A program made the translations under genes and the position numbers. The notes under the pieces are model-generated. The model worked only from the letters and a program-made list of their open reading frames with translations, was not told the origin of the DNA and did no database searches. A stretch of 64,000 nt of DNA from positions 1-64,000 of the forward strand of contig JBAMDO010000188.1 of the NCBI GenBank assembly GCA_037074765.1, given 5' to 3'. Below, piece after piece: positions 50,596 through 61,342 of the stretch (positions within the stretch are counted from its first letter, which is position 1; each line of letters begins with the position of its first letter). This DNA comes from Mansonella perstans (lineage: Eukaryota; Nematoda; Chromadorea; Rhabditida; Onchocercidae).

Positions 50596-50620
50596 ATATG
50601 TGTGTGTGTGTGTGTGTGTT
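50596..50620. repeat. (GT)n microsatellite
   Basis: Pure GT run of about 22 bp. Confidence 0.9.
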
Positions 50621-50904
50621 CACTTCCTTTCCTTTCAATTAATCTTTCTTTGTAGCATTATGAGACAAAACAGCATGTCTATTTCTCGTTATGTAACAAT
50701 GATTCAATGGTGGTCACCTCTACTTCTCATTATGTGACGATGATTCATTGTAATCACAAAATAGACTTGAAAATATATTATGACATGTGTGCACGTCATA
50801 AATATGATATTGCTATTGAAAGTGTCACAACTAATCATACTATTATTCATTCTATATTGCAATATAATTTCCCTCAGCATAATCATCATTATTATCACTA
50901 ATTA

Positions 50905-51118
50905 TTGTTAATAATACTTATTTATCAAAAATTATCATTATCACTATTATTGTTATTATAATTATTGCTCCTATTGTTATTATTATTATTACTAATTATT
51001 GTTATTATTATTACCATTATTGCCAATCTTCTATTATCATTATCATTACTGTTAGCATTATTATTATCACTATTATTGCTATTATTACTACTATTATTAT
51101 TATTATTATTATTGTTAC
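50905..51118. repeat. (ATT)n-rich microsatellite
   Basis: About 210 bp of ATT, ATC and GTT triplets; gives a Leu-rich ORF on the plus strand and Ile-rich one on the minus strand. Confidence 0.88.
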
Positions 51119-51429
51119 AAAGGGCACCAAAGGTTTTCTATTATAAATTCTTTCTATTTGCTGCCTTTTTCTTTTCCATTCCATCGTTAATCGTTGAAAA
51201 GTGAAAAATTGACTTAAAATCAATTAATTTCATCATTTTTCATCTTTTTTAAACTCAATTGAAATCTCATTCAAACATTAACTCTTTCATCTTCAATTTT
51301 TGTTTTTTATTCTTCTATTAAGGTTTGCTTTTATCTTCATTAAGGCCTTATTCATACCTCTGCAAATTTGTCTATTTCTTATTAAAAGAAATTCAACACT
51401 TTATAAAGAGTAAAATTAAAATAGGAGAG

Positions 51430-51472
51430 AAGGTAGAAGAGAGAGAGAGAGAGAAGAGAGAGACAGAGCAAT
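51430..51472. repeat. (GA)n microsatellite
   Basis: GAGAGA run with a few interruptions over about 40 bp. Confidence 0.85.
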
Positions 51473-51587
51473 TAGGAATGGCAAAGTGATGATGACATTA
51501 CTGCAGTAAACAAACTACATGAATTTCATATTATCATTCACTGATTTACATTTATGTATGTTTGTTAAAATGTAAACATGCAAAATA

Positions 51588-51706
51588 TAATTAATAACAA
51601 TAATAATTAATAATAATTAGTAATAATAATAGTAATAATGATAAATAATAATAAAAATAACAATAATAATGATAACAATAATAAATAATAACAATAACAG
51701 TGAGAA
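51588..51706. repeat. (AAT)n-rich microsatellite
   Basis: AATAAT and AACAAT units over about 115 bp, roughly the complement of the 50.9-51.1 kb ATT array. Confidence 0.85.
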
Positions 51707-52997
51707 GACTTTTCAAAATTGATATTTTGAAAGATATGCAAATGTACAAAGCATTTGAAAAGTTAAGTGCGAGCTTTGCTGAACTTAAATTAAATAGTAT
51801 TTTATTGCAGCTTTTATGAATTGTGAAATGAAATAAATTATGAATAAATAAATGAGCAAACGAAAAAAAAAAAGCATAAAAAGTTCAAAGAAATGAGGAG
51901 AGTAGAAAAAGATATAAAGAGATAAACAATGGGTTAAAAAATAATAGCAAAAGCAGAAAGTGCAAAAAAAGAGCAGTAAAGAAAAAGAACTGAAATTGTA
52001 GCAAAGTTGTCATAAAATGAATTTATAAATTTTAAAAAAATTGAATGAAATTTTATTTGGGTGAAATTTAATTAAATAATTTAATGATTTTTATAGCTGA
52101 TAATTTTTAAAAACAAAGAATGAAATGTTATCATCGAAATGGATATTCGAACAAATATTCTAACAAAAGAAATTAAGGATTAAATTTCAAAAAATGAGGG
52201 AAAATGGCCAATTATAAAGTAAATTTCATAGTTAAATTTACAATCATTTTCTAATTGTTAATTTTAATTTTGCTTATTTTTATTTATTGCAATACATTGT
52301 ATGAATGTATTAATTAGCAAGGTTAAAGGTTAAATTTTGAAGAAAATAAAAAATTATTTGAATGGTAAATTAGGAAAATGGAAATGCAGGTGGTTAGCTT
52401 AGGTAATTTAAAGTTTAATCAATCAATTAGCAAATTTACAAACATAAAGCTGCTGCTTGTTAGCAACGGAACATCCGGAACACGCAAATGTCAGATGATT
52501 AGTGGAAAAAGTATTAATTGGTATGGGTTAGAGATAGGAAGGGCAAGGACAACATGTAGAGACAGTAGCACATATACACACAAATATACATACATGAAAT
52601 TATGAGAGAGACAGAGAAATGAGAAAAAGATAAAGGATAGAATGCGAAAAGAAAGAAAAGCAATGGAGAGATATAGTAGAAAGATGATGAGAGTGACCTG
52701 AGGTACCACAAGAATTATTAATTTGACCTGAAATAGAGCTTATATCATTTTAGATAAGAAATGACCCATTAATTAATTATCTAGTGTACAAAGGTAAATG
52801 ATTAATTGAACTTTATTGTCACAATGGATAATTTATAGGAATGTGTCATGGTCAAGTATTTATTGGTGACACTTCCGGGAAAAGGGAAAAAGTGAAAAGT
52901 TTCTTCTTTCAAATATTTAACCAATCGATAAAAGCACCTATCTTTCCATTTCGTTATGATTTAGAATAGTACTGAGGCATTTAAACAGTAACTGTTA
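51707..52997. other. noncoding, nothing recognised
   Basis: No supported gene. The slightly more GC-rich patch at about 52440-52570 was read in six frames without a recognisable exon. Confidence 0.5.
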
Positions 52998-52999
52998 TA

Positions 53000-53125
53000 T
53001 ATCATCATTATCATTATCATCGTCATAATCATCATCATCATCATCATTATCATCAGCATTATCATCATCAATCATCATCATCAATCATCATCATCAATCA
53101 TTATCATCATCATCGTCATCAATGG
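53000..53125. repeat. (ATC)n microsatellite array C
   Basis: About 125 bp of ATC/ATT triplets with three ATCATCATCA-ATC units; same family and orientation as the arrays near 46.0 and 46.7 kb. Confidence 0.9.
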
Positions 53126-53147
53126 GATAATCATCGTTTAATGACTG

Positions 53148-53204
53148 CTGCACCAGTGATCATCAGTTGATGACCAGTGACCATTACGCAGTGGTCATTG
53201 GTTC
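53148..53204. repeat. nested short inverted and direct repeats
   Basis: CCAGTGA occurs twice (about 53152 and 53174). ATCATCA faces TGATGA, and CCAGTGACCA faces TGGTCATTGG about 8 bp away (one mismatch). The block immediately follows ATC array C. Confidence 0.7.
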
Positions 53205-53248
53205 GCATCAAATTCTATGACATGACACACAGCATATTGATGATATAT

Positions 53249-53270
53249 GATATATATATATATATATAAA
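53249..53270. repeat. (TA)n microsatellite
   Basis: ATATAT run of about 20 bp. Confidence 0.9.
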
Positions 53271-53517
53271 TTATGAATGTACTTTTGAATGAATATAAAT
53301 TGAAGAGATTCTAAATATTCAACAGTAAGAATATTGAAGGAAAGAGAAAGAAGAGAGTAAGTTCAATATCATTTGAAATTATATGGCAATTGTGTTGTTG
53401 ATAAATTGTCCATATATTGTAAAAGACATTAAATGATTAATTCATTCTAATTAATTAAACTATCACAATTAATTGTTTATTTTATTAAATGTAAGAAAAA
53501 ATGTGGGAAAATTGAAC

Positions 53518-53724
53518 AAAAATTGAACAAAAGTTATATGGTTCTTGAGAAGATTTCCTACTTAATATTCTATTTTTATTTGAAATTTTTGAAATTTGTT
53601 AAATTTCAACTAAATTACGGTAATCATTAATGCCATCGATAAGAGTAGAATATTTTAAGTAGGAAATCTTCTCAAGCAAAAATGTTCAATTTATATTCCT
53701 GATGAAAATTCAAAAACCATATAA
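53518..53724. repeat. inverted-repeat element (MITE-like)
   Basis: Inner arms of about 30 bp (53544-53573 and 53646-53676; core CTTGAGAAGATTTCCTACTT against its reverse complement) differ by one 2-bp indel and flank a 72-bp loop. Outer words also pair: TTATATGGTT near 53534 against AACCATATAA near 53714, and AAATTGAACA near 53518 against TGTTCAATTT near 53684. It looks like a small nonautonomous inverted-repeat element or a decayed foldback. Confidence 0.75.
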
Positions 53725-56700
53725 CATTACCTGGAACTGCTTTTATTGTATTGTTAACAATGGTTATTTTTCTAGCAAATACTACTACTGCCCAATTATT
53801 ATTATTATTGTTATTACTGTTATTATTGCTATTATTTTCGAGTATTCGTGTTTATTTACTTGATAAATGTTATTATTGTTCAGACAAAAAAATGTCCTGT
53901 AAATGTTGTGCCTATTGTACTCAAATTGTATGTGTTTATTTGTTTATAAATGTTACTGTTTTGGTTATCGAATTTAGAAAGAATAATAAATCAGTCTAAT
54001 TGGAATTTTTGAAGTCTTGGCTGATTAAAAAATCGATAACTTTCCTGTATTTGTATGTAAATATATGTTGTTATGTATGTTTTTTATTATTATTATTATT
54101 ATTCAGAAAAAAAAAATGTCTAGTAAACATTTATATTTATAAAAATATACTCAAGAGAAGAAAGAATGAAAAAAGAGGAGAGAGGGGGCAAAAAAATTAA
54201 AAATCATACCCAGCAGGTGGTCTCAATTTTCTTATCATTTCACTTCATCCTTCTCATTCGTTAACTTCAATCAATTCGATTAATGTCCAATTTCTTTTAT
54301 TTGCCAAAATTTTTCTATTAAATTTCAATAGCATTTAATTTTAAGATTAATTCGAAATTGTTATGATTACACATCGTTCAGTGACAATTGAGAAATGACA
54401 ATGATTTCGAAGCAATCGAATAGTTAGCTATACTTCATCATTCATTAATTATCCAAGTATATTAATATCTTATTCATGCTTATCATTGTTGTCTATTTGT
54501 ACAATTTATTAAAATAAGGTAAAAAAGTTTGCTTTTTTAAATAATATATTTCAAACCATAGAAGTATTAAATGAATCTTAATTCAGATCTTATCATTTAT
54601 TTTAATTCAGATCTTATCATAACAATGTTCTTCTTAATTATTTCTGTTAATTATTAACAATGTTGTTGACAATGAATTTGCTAAAAATGTGCTTTTCTTG
54701 TGAATGAAATAAATTGAACTCAGTTACAATTAGCTAAAATAGTTAGTTTATGAAGATTAATTAATTTAAATCAGTTAATTAGGTTACAATTTTAATAGAA
54801 AATTGAATTAAAAACAATTCTACTGTTAGACTGTTTCTCGCAATAACTTCCTGTAACATTTTTGTTATTAAATTAGTTTCAAAAATTGATCCATAATTTA
54901 TAATTTATTCTATTCCCGATTATTGTCATATAAATTATTCGTATGTGCAATGACTCGATTTCACTGGAAATCAATAATTAATAAAAATTTAATGGTTTAA
55001 AAAAAAAAGATATTTATTTCATTTTCAATTTCCCGGCGTCAAACTCAGAAATCACTGCCAATTATAATTAATAATAATTAGTAGTAATAATAGTAATAAT
55101 AATAATAATAATGAAGAATAGAAAGAAAAAATATTTATTATTCATTTCTTACTGTAACATATAATTAAAATGATAGCTTGACGTGTAAGGAAAAAGAAGG
55201 AAAAAAGTACAATCGTTTTAAATGTTTCAAAAATTAAATTAGACGTTACGTATGGGTGAATGCGTTCTTCACGGGCTTTTTTTAACCCGTAACACTCGTG
55301 CTAATTAATTGCATTCATTTTTTAAAGAACAAATGTCTTTTTTCTCCAGCACAATTACACTCACTTATCAAATATCAAAGAACAAACGTTTGTTATTTTT
55401 CTTTTCAAGTCTCATCAATTTGGTTAAAAGATTTTCTTTCTTTCTAAATACATTAATCGTCCAATTTCCGGTTATCTTAAAAAATTTCATTTGCCATTTT
55501 TTTTGTTTATTTTCCCTCGTCTATCATTGGTTATCAATCACTCATTTGATAATAGCAATGATGTTTGCAAGCAATGATGTTGATGACTAAAATATATCAT
55601 GTGAAATAACATAATGTCATATGAAGATAATAATCAATATATGTGAATGAAATCTGCAAAAATTTAACTTTTCACAAGTAAACAAATTTTGAAACATAGT
55701 GAAATGAAATGAAATAATAAGCACAAAGTTTTTCGGTTCTCACAAACTCTTCGCAATGTTTCCATCTTAAAGCTGCAACACGATACGAAAGTGAAATTTA
55801 TCAAATTTCAATATTTTTTAAATATCATATTTATACACTCTTTTTTTGCACGAAGAAAAAATGTTTAATAAAGCAATAAATAAGCCAATCAATGAAATAA
55901 CTGAAAAAGAAGTTAACAAACAAACTTTACCCGAATCAATCAATGGTTAGCAGACGACAGTAATTCGTTGAAAATTTTCAAAAATTTTTAAAATTCGTTT
56001 AGTTTTGATATTGATCAAAATATTGACGATACTGCTACACTATTTATGTTTCCGTTCTATCATTATTTATCGATTGGTGCTTCGAATCATTATTGTTTCT
56101 ATCAAATGATGAACGAAAATTACGTGGAATGGCGGTTATAATAATTAGTAGTAATAATCTAGTGTATTTTAAAATAATTTCGAAAAAATGAATAATTAGT
56201 CAGAATAAAAAATATTGAAATAAATTGATTGTTTTAAAAGTTTTTAAAAAATGATTTAACTGCCAAGAATAAAGCATAACTTAATAACACTAGCCAGTTA
56301 AAAAAAGATATCTTAAAAGTAAAACAATTCTTCGGTCAAATTATTAAAGTAATAAAATTTTAAAGCTTTGAAAATGAGCAGGACGAACTCATTTCTTGTT
56401 TTATTAGCAAAGTATTTCAGAAAATTTAATTCGTGCCTGGCCTATTATGTGTGTGTTGTTGTTTTATTTCCGATTTAACCGAATTTACGATTGGATCGAT
56501 GTTATCAGTGAACTTAACGTAACGTTAATCAACTTTTCGCATAATAAACGCCAATATGTTTGCAGCCCAAAAATTCTTCACATCCCATTTATCTTTCATT
56601 TAACAGAATCAGTCATATGCCCGGCTAAAATGTTAACAACAGAAGGATGCAAAGAGAAAAGTTGGCATTCATTTCTTGTTTTATTAACAGCAATTTAATC

Positions 56701-59700
56701 GGTATCCGGTATCCAGCAGCTACAATGCTTCGTGATATTTTCGATTACAATTCAGGATTTAATAATTTAACATATAATTGGAAATCATTTTCATGCAGTT
56801 TGATGAATATTTTCAAGCATATTTTATATTTAATTTAAAATAGCTCAAATTAAGGAAATAATTAAATAAATGAAAAGTATATAAAATGAAGTTAACATGA
56901 CACATAATATACTTGAAATGAAAACACTTCAATAAATATCCATTCTCACCCAATTTGATTGAGTCCAATGGTAATTTCATTTGCCGACTAAATTTGATGC
57001 GTCACATAGCACAACATAATTGAAAATGTCAAAATTCCAAATCTGGAGTTTTTAGTGTATGATTAATTTAAAGTAAATTCAAATAACAGCTTGAATTAGA
57101 ATTATTTTTTGACTAAATTAATTAAATAAAATCTGGTTATTTAAGTCTGGTTAGAATTCTCTTCATTTATTGCTGTTAAATTTGCCATGTTACTCAGCTT
57201 CGCAATGGCAATTTTGGAAAATAGGTCCGCAAATATTTCAGGTAAATAAATGATACAGTTTAAAGTTCATTTAAATCCTTTCGATTTTTAAAACTGATCA
57301 GAATTTCAACAAAATCATTCAACAACTTAGCATAGCATGTTATTTCTGGATAAGACTGATAATAAGTTGGTGTTATGTAATTATTAAGAAGTGTCACTTT
57401 GCGACATATTTTTCGGCATATTTTAATGATATAGATCGAGTTGATTAGTCTTATCAGATCTTGTCATTCACGGTAAGTGATAAAAAGAAATAAAAATATT
57501 ATTTAATTGAGCTGACAATTTCTTTTTCTTTCTGCAATCTTGTTTGTTAAATGTTTTCGACAGTATCTTTTCTCTGTTCTTTTTTTCTTTTGAAGAACGA
57601 GTTGCAGGATAACGTAAGCTAACTTGTGATTATTTTCGGAAAAAGGAAATCATATTTGAGTGTGTTCAGGATAATTTCAGGAAAACGCTAAGAATTTTAA
57701 AATTAACTCAAATGAAATCGTGGTAAAGTTAATGATTGTATTGGAATTAAATAATTTCAAGATATGCAGTCCTGCATTTGCTTTTAGCAGTGTTCAACGA
57801 TGAATTATTCCTGTTATTTTCCAAAGAATACGATTAAATATTTCACAGTGTACTTACATAGTTCTTCCTTTTTTAAAATGACTGTAAACGAAATTTTCAT
57901 TTCAATTGAATTTTTTTTTAAATTTCCAATACTGAATTAAATTTCTCAATACTAAATTAAACGTTTTGTCAATGCTCTAGAAAAAAATTTCTTAATAAAT
58001 CTCGAGCAAAATTTCTCGGGAATTGAATTTAGCTTCCTGATACTGAATAAAGTTTTTTGTTCCGATCAGCTCTTCAATGCAATTTCTCAAAACAAATTTT
58101 CTCGTCAGCCGATTGTTCAGTATGAGAAATCGATCAATGAATTGCATACAATCAATTCAGTTCTCAAAATATTTTTGAATTCAAATTACATTTAATCACT
58201 TTGTTTTTCGGGAAAAAAATTCCACAGATTTTTTTTTTTTTTTTTTTTATGACAGATGAGTTTTAAACTGTATGGTTTAAAACGTTTTTAAATTTGTCCA
58301 CTGAATTGTTCTTTTTGAAAGTTTTTCAAATTGAATGATTTTGAATTAACATTAAGATTTTAGATTATCTTATTATTACAGATGGATCTGTTTCAAATTT
58401 ATTCTTCAGCAGCATATATATCTGTCAATGAAACACGTTTCAATGGATCTTTTGCTTAATCATCTGGTTTAAATCATTTTGATATTTATTTTTTAAAAAT
58501 CACTTTTTCTTTTTCATCGTCTTAATTGTCTTGATGATCTTGATGATAGTTTATTGATTGATCAATTTTTAATTTGCAAAAATTAGTATCCGTAGTATTC
58601 TGTCACACAGTTTCTACAACATATTTTTAGATGCTAGCATTTGCGTTATTGTCGCATTTATGATTTTATGGTCATTAGCACTTTCCTCCCGTTTCTCATT
58701 TTTTATCAGAAAGGTATCTTAGTGTGTTAGCGAACTTTTTGCTTTATAAAAGATTATTGAACGCTCTCCAGATCAATAATGGTATTTAAATTAAAGAGCA
58801 ATGATAATGACAGTCACATAAACAAAAACAGTAAGTGCGATCGGAGAGACTTCCAAATTTTTCTGGAGTGGTTGAATATTTCCATCATTTAGCAAATAAA
58901 AATTATAAAAAATTTTTTAAAATAAGTTGCACATTTTTTGTGAAAAATACAATCAGTTATATTGATTTAAATCAACTTACTAATTTAGTGATCTTCTGAA
59001 ATGTGTTATTTACTTTACTTTGTTTTCAATTCAAATCATTTTGCAGTGCAACTGCTAATGCAACTTATTCACTCTTTTAAATTAACAAGTAAGTTTTGAT
59101 CAAAAAAGTGGATTATTTCCACTTGCAATACTATTATTATCAGTTATCATTGTGTGTTCATGAAGGACCAGCAGTGATTGCAATGCGTTGCACTAAATAT
59201 TTTGTTCAATTTATCGAATAACGTTAAGCATAATTACCACGATAATTACCAATAATTATCGTCCACAAATGTTACTTTTGATTGGCAATCCAAAATTTCG
59301 GCTATCATTGAGTCATTTTGCTTCATATATCACAAAGTTTTGCCGAGTATTTCAGAATATTACAAAGATTTGCTGAGTATTTCAGATGTGTCATTTGCGT
59401 ATATTAAACCACTAACAAACATTTACTTTATTTATTTATTTATTCAATTGTTGTTGCTTTTTCAATCATTCAACTTTACTTTCTTCCTTTATTTTTTTGG
59501 TTTAATTAAGTGAAGTTGATTAAATTTAATTACATCCTTTTTTACCGTTTCATTATCATTTTCGGCCTATTACAATCAGCAATTTTTTCAATACGAGTCA
59601 AATGAATACACATTTCACATAATTCATTGCTGGACAAAGCAATTACCGATTGATTAAATTGTAATGAACTGAAACCATTATTTGCCATTTTCAAACTATA

Positions 59701-61286
59701 ACAGACAGTGGGGCTCATTCTCTTCTACTACTTGTTGAGCTTGGATCTTCTCTGCATTCCAGTGCCATCATGCTTGAATTTTGAAATAAACTGCTTGAAA
59801 ATGGCAACGATACTTAGCAGGAACTGAACTTTATGCTAGCATCAGCAAAGTTTGAATGCATTTATGAACTGAAAAAATAATTTATAAATTTTCAAAAATT
59901 TCACAAAAACAAAAGTCTATTTAATGTAAAAAAAAACGTAATTATTGGCTTATTTCCCTAAATTTAGCTAAAATTTTCAAATATTTTTCATATTTCTTTT
60001 CGTATTCTTTGAAAAAATCTATTTAAAAAATAAAATCGAGGAGAATTTAAAATTTTTTCAAGAATAGAAAAAGTGAAAATAAAATTTGAAGAGATGAATT
60101 TGGTGACAATTCTGCTATGTGTCTGACTTTTTATACTGAAATGGAGGCAAGTTTCAGAACCATTATCGTGACACTGAAAAGTATGTGACATTTTTCTTGA
60201 TTGTTAATAAACTTTCAAAGTTAGCCTTAGTTTTTCTTTCCTTTCTTTTCTTCATTAGCCTCAATCTTCCTTTTCGTTTTTTATTTAAATTTCCATCTCT
60301 TTTTTCATTTTCATTAATTTTTCATTGCATTGGCATTGTAGAGATTTCCCACTGAAAGTAGAATTTAATGAGTAAAGAGATAAAACGGTAATTAAAATAA
60401 TTAAACTGAAATATGATTGAACATTGTTGAATTTAAATATGTGTAAAAAAATTTTGAAATATAAAATAACAATGGCGAAGAATTTCTAAAGCTTATATAT
60501 TTACATAACATGCTGAAAATGTCAAAATAAATATCTGATTTCATCGATTACACCTAAAATATGAAGCAGATGCTTGATTTTAACGTTGGTATTTTATGTG
60601 ACTATTGCAGTCATTTACAGTATCACTTGCAGTGCAATTGGAAAAACAATGTATCGTAAGAAATTATATTCATTTTTCCTCGTAGTGTCATTCTGATGTC
60701 ACCATTATCACTATTGCATTATTGTTTGTGGCCTATGAAAATTAAATGATAAAAAGAAAAACAAAGGAAAATTAACTTTTTTGCAAAACATCTCCGGTCT
60801 TAATTAATTACTAACATAATTTATTTTTAATTATTCAATTTATAATATTTTTTCAAAAAATTTTCAGAATTGTGACATACCTTTCATTGTAAGTGACTAT
60901 TGAAGTAATCATTCCCATCCACAGAATTATGCTTAAATCCAAATAAATTTTTCTAATTTAAAAGATCAAATTTTGGTTTTCCTTTAGAATATTTTTAAAA
61001 ATTTTCAAATTTTAATTTTCTGACTTGCAGAATTACTTTTGTTTCCTTCTATCAGTCTTTATTTCTCTGTTCCACGTCCTTCCTCTTTTCACTTTCTTTT
61101 TTTGCTTCTCTAAAACAGACTTTTATCATACATTTAAATTTGTTTTTTCACAGTCATCATTTCTTTACCAATTAATTAAAAATTTCCCTCACTCTTTCCA
61201 TACTTCCACCAATCTGTAACCTTTCTTTCTTCCTTTTTTCTCACTCATTTCCATCTTATTTTCCCTCTCAAATTAATATTTTTTAG
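53725..61286. other. gene-poor AT-rich stretch
   Basis: No supported gene over 7.5 kb. It holds TTA-rich patches (about 53790-53835 and 54080-54104), a TAA-rich patch (about 55065-55112) and a poly-T run (about 58229-58249). A duplicated TTAATTCAGATCTTATCAT occurs near 54580 and 54603. Introns or regulatory DNA of a gene outside the window are possible but not shown. Confidence 0.5.
58229..58249. repeat. poly-T run
   Basis: About 20 consecutive T. Confidence 0.9.
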
Positions 61287-61287
61287 C

Positions 61288-61342
<55 letters not shown>
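61288..61342. repeat. (TTG)n microsatellite, about 18 units
   Basis: A perfect run of about 18 TTG triplets, then GCTTTGTTGTT. It is the longest perfect trinucleotide run in the window. It would read as poly-Leu or poly-Val, or poly-Gln/Asn/Thr on the other strand, but no exon signals surround it. Confidence 0.93.

Noticed and set aside
50965..51204. Poly-Leu ORF resembling a membrane segment
   Set aside because: It is an (ATT)n microsatellite translated.
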